From positions 1 through 60,407 of the forward strand of contig CAIRBK010000084.1 in the NCBI GenBank assembly GCA_903876795.1: 60,407 bases of DNA. The letters run 5' to 3'. Below the pieces are notes generated by a model, which ran no database searches, was not told where the DNA came from, and worked only from the letters and a program-made list of their open reading frames with translations. This DNA comes from an uncultured Verrucomicrobiota bacterium. GTDB taxonomy: Bacteria; Verrucomicrobiota; Verrucomicrobiia; Opitutales; Opitutaceae. Shown here piece by piece: positions 16,229 to 26,779 of this stretch (positions are counted from its first letter, which is position 1; each line of letters opens with the position of its first letter). Position numbers and translations under genes: made by a program.

Positions 16229-17366
16229 CGATCAAAATCTTTTCGGGATAGCCGACCCGGCCGCGCATCAACGCGTCGTCGCCGAAAATCTCGTGGCGGA
16301 GATCGGTCAGGCGCACCGCCTGGTCCACCCGTTCTGGTCGCAGCCCCGCAAACATGGTCTTCGCCTTGTCATCGGCGAAAAGCAGCGGCGCGCGGTAGGC
16401 AAAAAGATAGTCCAACTGCCGCGCGCGCAGCAGCGCGCTGAGGAGCTGCGAGCCGCCCTCGAAATAGACGCCGGTGATCTTTTCCCCAGCGCAGCGCCTC
16501 CGAAAATCGGCGAAATCCACCCGCTGCGCCCCGGTTTCCAGCACCCAGACTTGCACGCCCAGGTCGCGCAGCTTGCGCACATAGCCCATGCCGCCGTGCT
16601 GCGTCGTCACCACGATCGTGCGTTCCCGCTGGTCGTCGGTATAAACGTCGGGCAGGTGCGGGCTTGCCGCCGTCCGTAGCAAGCCGTCGAATACAAAACG
16701 CAGCGGGCACCAGGTCCCTCCGTCGGCCGTGCGCGCCGTGAGCCGCGGGTTGTCCTTGAGGACCGTCATGGCCCCGACCGCGATGCCCGGAAAATACCGC
16801 CGCCAGGCATGCACGTCGGCGCGGGCCGCCTCGCCCGTGATCCACTTCGACTCGCCGGAGCGACAGGCGATTTTTCCGTCGAGCGTGATCGCCACCTTGG
16901 CGGCCAGCAGGGGCGCCCCGGAGACGATCCAGTGGTTGAAGATCAGGTTGAGATCGGCGCATTCAGCCGCCAGCACGCCGCCCGTCACGTCCACGCCGGC
17001 GGCGCGCAACACTTCCAATCCCCTCCCCGCATGGGCCGGATTCGGGTCGGTCGCCCCGACGACCACACGCCTTATGCCCGCCGCGCGGATTGCGTCGCAA
17101 CAGGCCCCCGTGCGCCCGTGCGTCGAGCAGGGCTCCAGGGTCACATAAAGCGTCGCGTCCGGCCTCGGGGCGCGACCGAGCGCCGCCAGCGCCGCACGCT
17201 CGGCATGAGGCCCGCCGTCTTGCGCGTGAAAGCCTTCGGCCACCACCCGGCCCCCCTCGACGATCACCGCCCCCACGAGCGGATTCGGATGCGTGCGCCC
17301 CCAAGCCTGTCGGGCCAGGGTGATCGCCCGGCGCATAAAAAATTCGTCCTGTGCGGGATCGGTCAT
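16203..17366 (-). CDS. ribD: Bifunctional riboflavin deaminase/reductase RibD
   Basis: 387 aa. The N-terminal deaminase domain (residues 1-~145) has the zinc site HAERAALAALG and LEPCSTHGRTGACCDAI. The C-terminal reductase domain begins near PLLAAKVAITLDGKIACRSG and contains WITGEAARADVHAWR and YFEGGSQLLSALL. It catalyses steps two and three of riboflavin synthesis: deamination of the GTP-derived pyrimidine, then NADPH-dependent side-chain reduction. The riboflavin synthase gene is separate, at 39713-40309. No FMN riboswitch is visible in the short upstream gap (17367-17417). Confidence 0.95.
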   Translation of the reverse strand: MTDPAQDEFFMRRAITLARQAWGRTHPNPLVGAVIVEGGRVVAEGFHAQDGGPHAERAALAALGRAPRPDATLYVTLEPCSTHGRTGACCDAIRAAGIRRVVVGATDPNPAHAGRGLEVLRAAGVDVTGGVLAAECADLNLIFNHWIVSGAPLLAAKVAITLDGKIACRSGESKWITGEAARADVHAWRRYFPGIAVGAMTVLKDNPRLTARTADGGTWCPLRFVFDGLLRTAASPHLPDVYTDDQRERTIVVTTQHGGMGYVRKLRDLGVQVWVLETGAQRVDFADFRRRCAGEKITGVYFEGGSQLLSALLRARQLDYLFAYRAPLLFADDKAKTMFAGLRPERVDQAVRLTDLRHEIFGDDALMRGRVGYPEKILIDETVFSLR

Positions 17367-17417
17367 CGGAGGAGCCCAGTCATCCCGCGCACCCCGCCAA
17401 ATGACAAATGCGAAAAC

Positions 17418-18053
17418 TTATCCGCGCACATAGGGATTACCCCGTTTCTCCACTCCTACCGCCGTGGCCGGCCCGTGCCCGGGATACACCACGGTGGAGT
17501 CCGGCATGGTGTATATCTGGCTGCGTATCGCGTTCGTGAGTTCCTCCCGGCTTCCGCCCGGCAGGTCGGTGCGCCCGATGCTGCCGGCGAACAACGCGTC
17601 ACCCACGAAGGCCGCTGCGTCTTTCCCAAAGTAAAACAGCACGTTCCCCGGGCAATGCCCCGGCACATGCCGCACCTCGACGGGGCGACCCAACGCTTCA
17701 AAGCGCTCGCCCTGCACGACCCAGTGGTCGATTGTCAGCGGCTCCAGCTTGATTTGGCTGCCGAGGAACGCCGACATGATCTGCGGTGTCTCGAAGAAAT
17801 GCCGGTCCGCCGCATGTCCGCGCGTCCTGGCCCCGGTCGCACGGACGACCTTGGCCGCATCCTGCGTATGATCCCAGTGGCCGTGCGTGAGCCAGAGCTC
17901 GACCAACCGGCAGCTCTCGGCCGCCAGGATCGGTTCCGCCTGCCTCCAGATGTCTCCCGGGGCGTCGATGAGCACCGCCTGGCCGAGCGCGGCGTCGGTC
18001 AGCAGGTAGGCGTTGGTTTCGATCGGACCCGCAGGCAGCACATGGATTTTCAT
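17418..18053 (-). CDS. MBL-fold metallohydrolase (glyoxalase II-like)
   Basis: 211 aa from the ATG at 18053, which starts MKIHVLPAGPIETNAYLL; longer in-frame starts reach into the leuB leader. The metal-binding motif THGHWDHTQDA (HxHxDH), GHCPGNVLFYF (second His), GDALFAGSIGRTDLPGG (bridging Asp) and a final VVYPGHGP are all present, so it should be an active dinuclear zinc hydrolase. Small proteins of this kind hydrolyse thioesters such as S-lactoylglutathione or other metabolites. The real substrate is not evident. It diverges from leuB. Confidence 0.88.
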   Translation of the reverse strand: MKIHVLPAGPIETNAYLLTDAALGQAVLIDAPGDIWRQAEPILAAESCRLVELWLTHGHWDHTQDAAKVVRATGARTRGHAADRHFFETPQIMSAFLGSQIKLEPLTIDHWVVQGERFEALGRPVEVRHVPGHCPGNVLFYFGKDAAAFVGDALFAGSIGRTDLPGGSREELTNAIRSQIYTMPDSTVVYPGHGPATAVGVEKRGNPYVRG

Positions 18054-18061
18054 GGGTTTAA

Positions 18062-19258
<1,197 letters not shown>

Positions 19259-19278
19259 GCCGCACTGTGGATTCCCGG

Positions 19279-19322
19279 CAAAGGCCAAGGGGGTAACCTT
19301 GCGATCCCTCCTTGGCTTTTGC
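19279..19322. terminator. Likely bidirectional terminator between leuB and the CheB-CheR gene
   Basis: AAAGGCCAAGGGGG (19280-19293) can pair with CCCTCCTTGGCTTTT (19306-19320) around a ~12-base loop, with A- and T-runs on the two outer sides. It sits between convergent stops at 19258 and 19341. Confidence 0.6.
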
Positions 19323-19340
19323 CGTGTTGGCAGGCAGCCC

Positions 19341-22034
19341 TCAGTTCGCTGCGGGTGGGGTCGGCTTGAAGTGCGATTCCGCCGCCAGCTTCCGGACGAT
19401 TGTCATGTCGGTGAACGTGATCACCACGCCTTCAATCCGGTTGTCCATCGTGCGGTAGGGCATGACTCGCAGGGCAAACCAGCGACCATCGCGGGTCGTC
19501 AGCGCCTTCTCGACCGGCACGAGCGACCGGAGCACCTCGGCCGCGTCCACCGCGAGTTCCGGGTAGAGCTGGTTGCAGGCGAGGTCCGTCACCGGACGCC
19601 CAACATCCCCGGGGATCAGGTTCATGAGCTTGGTCGCATGAGGAGTGAAGCAACGCACATGGAGTGAGTGGTCCAAAAACAGCGTGGCGATCTCCGTGCT
19701 GTTGAGCAGGTTTTTCATGTCGTTGCCGGCGGAGGACAACTCGTCGAGTTTCGCCTGCAACTCGGCGTTCACCGTCTGCAGTTCCTCGTTGAGCGACTGC
19801 ATCTCCTCCTTGGCGGTGGTGAGTTCCTCATTGGTGGACTGAAGCTCTTCGTTGGTGGACTGGAGTTCCTCGTTGGCCGATTTCAGCTCTTCTTGGGATG
19901 TGAGCATGGCTTCGCGCGTGCTCTGCACCTCCTCGCGCGCCAGCATAAGCTCCTGGGTAAGCGACCGCACGCGCTCGTTGATGAGACCGGCCTTGGAGGT
20001 CCGGCCTTTGCCGATCAAGGCCGGATCGACCACTTCGGTGAAGACGATCATGACCAGTCCGGCCAAGACGCCTTTGGCCGTGATCGCCTGCACGGTGGGC
20101 TTGACGAAATAGGACGTGTCGCCGGCCTCGATCTTGCAGGCGCGCCCGGACACCGCCCCCTCCTTGGCCAGGGCTTTTCTGAATATGGCCCCCAGTTCGT
20201 AGCGCAGGCTCTCGCGCACCATGGCGAACACGTTCCAATTGGCCTTGCCGGCGACCGGCTCCAGATAACGGCTGGTATGCCCGCCAAGATAAAGAATATC
20301 ACCCTGATTGTTGACCAAAACCGCCGAGGGCCCATGGTGCTTTAGCAGCCAGTGTTCGGCCGAGGCCTGAAGCGTATCCGTCACGGACACCGGGCCCGAG
20401 ACGGCAAGGGCGGATTCGGGTTTGTTCGCCACATAGGAAGAGGGAAAATCCACGAGACCTGCGACCGGGACGGGCTCGCGCCGGCGAAAAATCCGGGAAC
20501 TGCCTTCGGACGGCTCGAACAGTTTGGAAAAACCGCCGATAGTCTCCGCGCTGCCCAGGAACAGTGTGCCGCCCGGTTTGATGCTGTAGTAAAACAGCGG
20601 CAGCAGTTTTTTCTGCAGTTCCGGCGTAAAGTAGATCAGCAGATTGCGGCAACTCAGGATGTCCAACCGGGTGAAGGGCGGATCCATGATGATATTGTGG
20701 GGGGCAAAGACGATCATCTCGCGGATCTCCTTGGCGATGCGATAGCCCCCGTCCTCATTGACGAAGAACCGCGCCAGTCGCTCCGGCGAGACGTGCTCCG
20801 CGATAGTCGCCGGGAATAGCCCCTGGCGCGCGCGCGCCACCGCGTCGTTATCCAGATCGGTGGCGAAAATCTTGAGGGTGGCGGGGGGCTTTGAATGCTT
20901 TCGTTCAAGTGCCTCCTTGAAGATGATCGCCAGCGAATACGCCTCCTCGCCCGTCGAACAACCCGCGACCCAGGCGCGCAGAACGATGCCGGCCCCGCCC
21001 TTTTCCAGAAGGGGCGGCAGCACCTCGTCGCGCAACTTGTCCCAATTGGCCGGATCACGGAAAAAGGAGGTCACACCGATCAATAACTCGCGAAAGAGAA
21101 ACTCGACCTCCTGGGGATTCTCCCGAAGGCAGCGGATGTAATCCTCGATTTTGATAATCTGGTGCAGCCCCATCCGGCGCTGGATGCGCCTTTGCAACGT
21201 GCTCCGCTTGTAGAGTGAGAAGTCGTGGCCGGTGTTTCCACGCAGCACCGAGATCACTTGCCTCAACGAGCTTTCGGCTTCCGGTATCTCCTCCCCTTCC
21301 GCCGCGTTTGGCAGCGGCGCCTGTTGCAAATGCTCAAGGAGCAGCCCGGGCAGCTCGTCCACCGGAGCGACGATGTCGGCCAATTTCGTCTCGACGGCGC
21401 TGCGAGGCATATCGGTGAATTTGGCCGTCGCGGGATCCTGTACCAACACCACGCCGGCCCGCTGTTTGATGGCCTTGATTCCCTCGGTGCCGTCGGCTCC
21501 CATGCCCGAAAGAATCACCCCCACGGAGCGTTCTTGCTGATCCTCCGCCAAGGCGCGGAAAAACGAATCGATGGGCAACCACCGCCCCCGGGGAGCGCCC
21601 GGCGCCGACAGACGCAACACGCCGCCGACGATACTCAGGTCCTTCCCGGGTGGAATCACATAAACAAAATCCGGCAGCACCCGGGTGCCATTTTTGATTT
21701 CGACGACCTTGAAGGGCGTGCTCGCCCGGAGCAGTTCGGGCAAGAGATCCTTACGCGTCGGATCCAGATGCTGCACAACGACGATGGCCCAGCCGCTCCC
21801 CTGCGGCGTATGCCTCAGAAACCTCTCGATCGCATCCAAGCCGCCGGCCGACGCCCCGATACCCACGATCGTCAACTGGGGCTGGGGACGAAGCGCCTTC
21901 TCCGATTTCTTGGCGTTCGTATCGGCCCGAACCGCACGGGGAACCTTGGCGACTACGTTCGGCCTTGGCCCGGCGGGCTTTGGCGCGGGGGGGGCGGCTA
22001 GGTTCTTTTTCAGGACGGATCGTTTTTTTGGCAT
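19341..22034 (-). CDS. CheB-CheR-PAS fusion (chemotaxis-type methylesterase/methyltransferase)
   Basis: 897 aa from the ATG at 22034; seven residues more if an upstream codon is used. In order: a basic/Pro-rich linker (~1-50); a CheB methylesterase domain (~55-240) with GASAGGLDAIERFL (catalytic Ser), VVQHLDP (His) and LSGMGADGTEGI (Asp) but no receiver domain; a CheR methyltransferase (~255-520) with VTSFFRDPANWD, the SAM site WVAGCSTGEEAYSLAI and LLIYFTPELQKKL; an uncharacterised segment; a long coiled coil (ELKSANEELQSTNEELQ and repeats, ~680-745); and a PAS domain (TEIATLFLDHSLHVRCF). No kinase domain or kinase gene is next to it, and no receptor genes are in the window. Confidence 0.92.
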   Translation of the reverse strand: MPKKRSVLKKNLAAPPAPKPAGPRPNVVAKVPRAVRADTNAKKSEKALRPQPQLTIVGIGASAGGLDAIERFLRHTPQGSGWAIVVVQHLDPTRKDLLPELLRASTPFKVVEIKNGTRVLPDFVYVIPPGKDLSIVGGVLRLSAPGAPRGRWLPIDSFFRALAEDQQERSVGVILSGMGADGTEGIKAIKQRAGVVLVQDPATAKFTDMPRSAVETKLADIVAPVDELPGLLLEHLQQAPLPNAAEGEEIPEAESSLRQVISVLRGNTGHDFSLYKRSTLQRRIQRRMGLHQIIKIEDYIRCLRENPQEVEFLFRELLIGVTSFFRDPANWDKLRDEVLPPLLEKGGAGIVLRAWVAGCSTGEEAYSLAIIFKEALERKHSKPPATLKIFATDLDNDAVARARQGLFPATIAEHVSPERLARFFVNEDGGYRIAKEIREMIVFAPHNIIMDPPFTRLDILSCRNLLIYFTPELQKKLLPLFYYSIKPGGTLFLGSAETIGGFSKLFEPSEGSSRIFRRREPVPVAGLVDFPSSYVANKPESALAVSGPVSVTDTLQASAEHWLLKHHGPSAVLVNNQGDILYLGGHTSRYLEPVAGKANWNVFAMVRESLRYELGAIFRKALAKEGAVSGRACKIEAGDTSYFVKPTVQAITAKGVLAGLVMIVFTEVVDPALIGKGRTSKAGLINERVRSLTQELMLAREEVQSTREAMLTSQEELKSANEELQSTNEELQSTNEELTTAKEEMQSLNEELQTVNAELQAKLDELSSAGNDMKNLLNSTEIATLFLDHSLHVRCFTPHATKLMNLIPGDVGRPVTDLACNQLYPELAVDAAEVLRSLVPVEKALTTRDGRWFALRVMPYRTMDNRIEGVVITFTDMTIVRKLAAESHFKPTPPAAN

Positions 22035-22292
22035 GGCGTTTGGACAAAGACGCAAACAAGAGGTGCGACTGATCGACGACCCAAGTGCGCAGAGAACATC
22101 GGTGACCCACTTAAATGCCTAATACAACATCGACGTAGGCCATGCCGCGAAGTTGTAACCACACTGATTGCCCGCGTCCGCCTGTATGAGGAAACTTGCG
22201 GCAGCGCCCCGGAACCAATCCCGGCCCGCCTGCCATTCACGCCTTGCTAAGCAACCGCCCGGCCTCTGTGCTGAGACACTTATTTTTGCTCC

Positions 22293-25160
22293 ATGACCTC
22301 AGCCGAGATCCGCCAGTCCTTCCTCGATTTCTTCCATCAGCAGGCCCACACGATCGTCCCCTCGTCGTCCCTCCTGCCCGACTCTCCCGGACTGCTCTTC
22401 ACCAACGCCGGCATGAACCAGTTCGTGCCCATTTTTCTCGGTGACAAAACCGCCGACGTCTCCACCTGGGCCGGCGTCCGCCCCGCCAAGGACACCCGCG
22501 CCGCCGACACCCAGAAATGCATCCGCGCCGGCGGCAAACACAACGACCTCGAAGACGTCGGCTACGACACCTACCACCACACGCTCTTCGAGATGCTCGG
22601 CAACTGGTCCTTCGGCGACTACTTCAAAAAAGAGTCGCTTACCTGGGGCTGGCATTTGTTGACCAAGGTCTGGGGCATCCCCGCCAAGCGCCTCTTTGCC
22701 ACCGTGTACGCGCCCAAGCCCGGCGACCCCTCGGAGTTCGACCACGAGGCCGCCGCCATCTGGACCGAGCTCTTCGGGGCCGAGGGCCTCGACCCAGCGA
22801 TCCACATCGTCCACGGCAACCGCAAGGACAACTTCTGGCAGATGGGTGACACCGGTCCCTGCGGCCCCTGCTCCGAGATCCATTTTAACCTGCTCGAAAG
22901 CGACAACGAGATCGAAGGCCGCAAGGGCGTGAACAGCTCCAGCCCTCGCTGCATCGAGATCTGGAACCACGTCTTTATCCAGTTCAACGCCAACGCCGAC
23001 GGCACCTTCTCCCCGCTCGCCGCCAAACACGTCGATACCGGCATGGGCTTCGAGCGCGTCGCCGGCATTTACGCCACGACCAAGGGCTTCACGGACTTCT
23101 CGCCCGAACCGTCCAACTACAACGCCGACGTCTTCGCCCCGCTCTTCGCCAAGGTCGCCGGGCTCTCCGGCAAAACCTACCTCGGCACCGTCCCCGCCAA
23201 ACGCGAAGGCCTCACCGAACAGGAAAACACCGACGTCGCCTTCCGCGTGTTGGCCGACCACGCCCGCACCATCAGTTGCGCCATCGCGGACGGCATCATG
23301 CCCGGCAACGAAGGCCGCAACTACGTCATCCGCCGCATCCTCCGCCGGGGCATCCTCTACGGAACGAAGCTCGGCCTGAAGACCGGCTTCTTCGAGCAAC
23401 TCGTCGCCCCCGTCGTCGAAAGCCTCGGCCCGGTTTTCCCCGAGTTGGTCGAACGCCAGGACATCATCCGTCGCGTAATCCGCAGCGAGGAGGAGAGCTT
23501 CGGTAAGACTATCGAACGTGGATTGGAAGTATTTCAATCTTACTGCCGTAGCAAAGACGCAGAGTCTGAATCCTATCGTATAGCCGTTCAACTGGGAGGC
23601 GTTGTTCAAATCCGCGCTATTGATGGTCGCGAAGGCGTATTCTTCGAAAAGTTCTGCGTTAAACCCGACAACGTGTTTCCTGGCTCTGCTGCCTTCCAGC
23701 TCTACGACACCTACGGCTTCCCCCTCGACATGACGCAGCTCCTCGCCACCGAGCGCGGGCTCACCGTCGATACCGTAGAGTTCGAGCGCCTCATGGAGGA
23801 ACAACGCAACCGAGGCCGCGCCTCCACCAAGAAGGAGATCGTCGTCGCCGCCACCGAAGGTGCCGAAGCAGCCGAGGCCAAACCCACGCCGTTCATCGGC
23901 TATGTCATCGGCAAATCCGAATCCTTTGCCGTCACCGTCACCGAGGTCTTACGCGCCGAGAAAGACACCTACCTCGTCTTCGACCAGACGCCTTTCTACG
24001 CAGAAATGGGTGGCCAGCTAGGCGACTGCGGCGTGCTCCTCGCCGGAGGCCAGGCCGTCCAGATCAGCGACACTATCAAAGACAAGTCCGGCCGCCATCT
24101 CCACAAGGTCTCCAACCTCGAAGGCAACATCCTCCCCGAGGCTCCGCGGGGCTCCCAGCCCGTCACCGCCGCCTTCCTCCAGTCGCTGGTCGCCAGATCG
24201 GTCGAGGCCGGCGTGAACATGGTCCACCGTCGCGCCATCCAGCGCCACCACACCGCCACGCACCTGCTGCACTTCGCGCTGCGCCGCGTGCTCGGCACGC
24301 ATGTGCGCCAGGCCGGCTCGCTCAACGCCCCTGACCGCATGCGCTTCGACTTCGCGCACTTCGAGGCAGTCACTCCGTCCCAGATCCACGAGATCGAAAG
24401 CATCGTCAACTGGCGCATCCTCGATAACGCCGAGGTCAAGGGCTACGAGACCGACTTCGACGCCAAGCCCAAAGGCACCCTCGCCTTCTTCGGTGAGAAA
24501 TACGGCAAACGCGTTCGCGTCGTGGACATCGGCGGCTACTCGCGCGAACTCTGCGGCGGCACGCACACCAACACCACCGGCGAGATCGGCCTGTTTAAGA
24601 TCGTCTCCGAAGGCGCCGTAGCCGCCGGTACCCGCCGCATCGAGGCCGTGGCCGGACAGGCCGCCGTGGACTTCGTGCGCTCGCACGAGGAAAAACTAGC
24701 CGCCGCCGCCGCCAAGATCGGCGTGCCGCTCTCTCAACTCGATCAAAAGCTAGACTCGCTCCTCGCGCAGAAGGCCGAGACCGAGAAGAAGCTGAAGGCC
24801 TACGAGCAACGCGCCGCCGCCGCCCTGGCCACCGAGCTGGCCGCCAAGGCCACCACCAAGGACGGCCTGCCCTACATCTCGTCCGTCGTCACCGTCGAAG
24901 CCCCCGAGGCCCTCCGCGAACTCGGGTCGCAGGTTCTCGGCAAACTCGGCGAAGGCGTGGTCGTGCTCGGCGCCGCCTTCGGTGCGGATAAGGTCTCGCT
25001 GGTGGCCTTCGCATCGCCCGCCGCGATCAAAGCCGGTCACCAGGCCGGCAAGATCATCGGCACCCTCACCGCCCAGCTCGGCGGCAAAGGCGGCGGCAAA
25101 CCCGACTTCGCCATGGGCGGCGGCAAAGACGCCTCCAAACTGGCCTCAGTCCTCGGTTAG
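22293..25160 (+). CDS. alaS: Alanyl-tRNA synthetase with an unusual internal segment
   Basis: 955 aa. Attaches alanine to tRNA-Ala and clears Ser/Gly mischarging. N-terminal class II core: SFLDFFHQQAHTIVPSSSLL, FTNAGMNQFVPIFLG, WNHVFIQFN and GMGFERVAGI. The editing domain has HHTATHLLHFALRR (HxxxH) and LCGGTHTNTTGEIGLF. The C-terminal DHHA1-type domain ends GGGKPDFAMGGGKDASKLAS. Between EEESFGKTIERGLEVFQ and FQLYDTYGFPLDMT relatives usually have a short link. Here about 50 residues intervene, encoded by DNA of ~49% GC (88/180 over 23521-23700 by hand count, against ~62% nearby). The frame is intact. Confidence 0.95.
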   Translation: MTSAEIRQSFLDFFHQQAHTIVPSSSLLPDSPGLLFTNAGMNQFVPIFLGDKTADVSTWAGVRPAKDTRAADTQKCIRAGGKHNDLEDVGYDTYHHTLFEMLGNWSFGDYFKKESLTWGWHLLTKVWGIPAKRLFATVYAPKPGDPSEFDHEAAAIWTELFGAEGLDPAIHIVHGNRKDNFWQMGDTGPCGPCSEIHFNLLESDNEIEGRKGVNSSSPRCIEIWNHVFIQFNANADGTFSPLAAKHVDTGMGFERVAGIYATTKGFTDFSPEPSNYNADVFAPLFAKVAGLSGKTYLGTVPAKREGLTEQENTDVAFRVLADHARTISCAIADGIMPGNEGRNYVIRRILRRGILYGTKLGLKTGFFEQLVAPVVESLGPVFPELVERQDIIRRVIRSEEESFGKTIERGLEVFQSYCRSKDAESESYRIAVQLGGVVQIRAIDGREGVFFEKFCVKPDNVFPGSAAFQLYDTYGFPLDMTQLLATERGLTVDTVEFERLMEEQRNRGRASTKKEIVVAATEGAEAAEAKPTPFIGYVIGKSESFAVTVTEVLRAEKDTYLVFDQTPFYAEMGGQLGDCGVLLAGGQAVQISDTIKDKSGRHLHKVSNLEGNILPEAPRGSQPVTAAFLQSLVARSVEAGVNMVHRRAIQRHHTATHLLHFALRRVLGTHVRQAGSLNAPDRMRFDFAHFEAVTPSQIHEIESIVNWRILDNAEVKGYETDFDAKPKGTLAFFGEKYGKRVRVVDIGGYSRELCGGTHTNTTGEIGLFKIVSEGAVAAGTRRIEAVAGQAAVDFVRSHEEKLAAAAAKIGVPLSQLDQKLDSLLAQKAETEKKLKAYEQRAAAALATELAAKATTKDGLPYISSVVTVEAPEALRELGSQVLGKLGEGVVVLGAAFGADKVSLVAFASPAAIKAGHQAGKIIGTLTAQLGGKGGGKPDFAMGGGKDASKLASVLG

Positions 25161-25369
25161 GCCTTGTTTCTGAAAACAATCGGGTCGGCGTGAGAGGAAA
25201 AGCGGGCTCGTGCAAGGCGACCGAGAGAAAGGCGACCCGGCGGGTCGTGCCGTCGAGGTCAACGCCGGCCCGGCCGGCTTCTCCGCTCACTCGCGGAGTT
25301 CGACGACCTGAGTTATTGCGAAACACACCCTGGCGCGCCAAAAGCTCCGAAGCTAAGCCCGCTCGCTCT

Positions 25370-25726
25370 TTACAACGCGCCCGCCGCCCAGGCGGGGAGC
25401 TTCAACTTTCGGTCTCGCACGTGATCAAAGAGCAGGTTTTGCAGCCACTCGCGCGAACAGGAACAAGCGGTCACCTCGATGAATCGCCACTGCCCCTCCT
25501 CCAGGATACGGTAGGAATCAATCCGCAACGTCACCGTCTCCGACTCACCTAGGAGTTCGCCGATGACGACGACCGTCTTGCCCCGGGAATCGATTTTCAA
25601 CTCGCGCACACGCCCGTAGCGGCCGGCCAGGCTGTTGAGATAAGCAAGCGCGACCCGGCTGGCGACGGCGTCTTTGGCGGCGTTGAACACGCGCTCAACC
25701 TCGCCCGGATTCGCTGGCTTTGGCAA
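25370..25726 (-). CDS. Conserved-looking small protein of unknown function
   Basis: 118 aa with a TTG start at 25726; an internal GTG (VFNAAKD, about residue 13) preceded by a GGCGAGG-like site is an alternative. The sequence reads as a compact alpha/beta protein: an amphipathic N-terminal helix (RVALAYLNSLAGRYGRV), then beta strands with alternating charge (LKIDSRGKTVVVIGELLGES and VTLRIDSYRILEEGQWRFIE). There are two close cysteines (TACSCSREW) and a C-terminal helix (LQNLLFDHV). No domain is recognised. It is convergent with alaS (209-bp gap) and divergent from cysE. Confidence 0.6.
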   Translation of the reverse strand: MPKPANPGEVERVFNAAKDAVASRVALAYLNSLAGRYGRVRELKIDSRGKTVVVIGELLGESETVTLRIDSYRILEEGQWRFIEVTACSCSREWLQNLLFDHVRDRKLKLPAWAAGAL

Positions 25727-25818
25727 TACCGGTCATCCCCCACCACTCCACCCACCCCGGAGATTTATGATCTGGATTTGACCCGTGGAGAGGTCGCGTG
25801 GAGTGTCGAAATCCACCA

Positions 25819-26757
25819 ATGACGTTGGAAGACATCACCAAGGCGCTCCTGTCCTCTTATGAGACCGACGGAGGCATCAATCACCTCGACGGCATCAACC
25901 TGCCTTCCGACGAGTCGGTCAACCACCTCGCGTCCGACTTCATGCACCTGCTCTTCCCCGGTTTTTTTGAACACACACCGTTGAGCAAGCGGGATGTCCC
26001 CCACGTCACGGCGACCCGCCTGGCATCCATCCAAACCCGCCTGGCCGACAACATCGAAAAAGCCCTGCGCCATTCCCGGGATCCCGAAGCCGGCACCCGC
26101 TCCATCAAGCTGTCCATGCAATTGCTCGGTCGCCTCCCCTACATCCGCAGCATCGTGCAGACGGATGTGCAGGCCGCCTACGCCGGCGATCCGGCGGCGC
26201 GCAGCGTCGAGGAAATCATCCTCGCCTACCCCTGCGTGCTGGTCATCTCCCTGCAGCGCGTCGCCCACGAGCTCCACAAGCTGGGCGTGCCGATTCTTCC
26301 CCGGATGCTCACCGAATACGCGCACGAACGCACCGGCACCGACATCCACCCCGGTGCGCAGATCGGCACCCACTTCTTCGTCGATCACTGCACCGGCGTG
26401 GTGATCGGCGAGACCGCCCGCATCGGCAACCATGTAAAGATATATCAAGGTGTCACTCTGGGCGCGAAGTCGTTCGAGTTGGACAACGACGGTAACCCGA
26501 TCAAGGGCGTGAAGCGTCATCCGGACATCGACGACCATGTGACCATCTACGCCCACGCCACCATCCTCGGGGGCGACACCCGGATCGGCGCCCATTCCAT
26601 CATCGGGGCCAACGTCTGGATCCTCGAACCGGTGCCCGCCAACAGCATCGCCTACTACAAAAACGAAAATCTCGTCATCCGCTCGCGACGCAAAAAGGAA
26701 CAAGCCCTCGAGTCCCGCGAGGCCGCCGAAATGCAGGCCTGGGACTGGGCGATTTAG
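25819..26757 (+). CDS. cysE: Serine O-acetyltransferase (cysteine biosynthesis)
   Basis: 312 aa from the ATG at 25819; a GTG seven codons upstream is possible. Transfers acetyl from acetyl-CoA to serine, forming the precursor for cysteine. The C-terminal half carries the left-handed beta-helix hexapeptide repeats with catalytic segments GTDIHPGAQIGTHFFVDHCT (given in part), GVVIGETARIGNHVKIYQGV and HPDIDDHVTIYAHATILGG. The long N-terminal region (~170 residues) is of the EpsC/plant-like extended class, with VLVISLQRVAHELHKLGVP. A divergent promoter region is shared with the gene ending at 25726. Confidence 0.92.
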   Translation: MTLEDITKALLSSYETDGGINHLDGINLPSDESVNHLASDFMHLLFPGFFEHTPLSKRDVPHVTATRLASIQTRLADNIEKALRHSRDPEAGTRSIKLSMQLLGRLPYIRSIVQTDVQAAYAGDPAARSVEEIILAYPCVLVISLQRVAHELHKLGVPILPRMLTEYAHERTGTDIHPGAQIGTHFFVDHCTGVVIGETARIGNHVKIYQGVTLGAKSFELDNDGNPIKGVKRHPDIDDHVTIYAHATILGGDTRIGAHSIIGANVWILEPVPANSIAYYKNENLVIRSRRKKEQALESREAAEMQAWDWAI

Positions 26758-26779
26758 GGCGGGTTTCCGGGACGGCGCG

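Noticed and set aside
25161-25369. Possible gene in the gap between alaS and the 118-aa gene
   Set aside because: The open frames here are Arg-rich and run into the opposite-strand gene; no start with a ribosome site and no motif.
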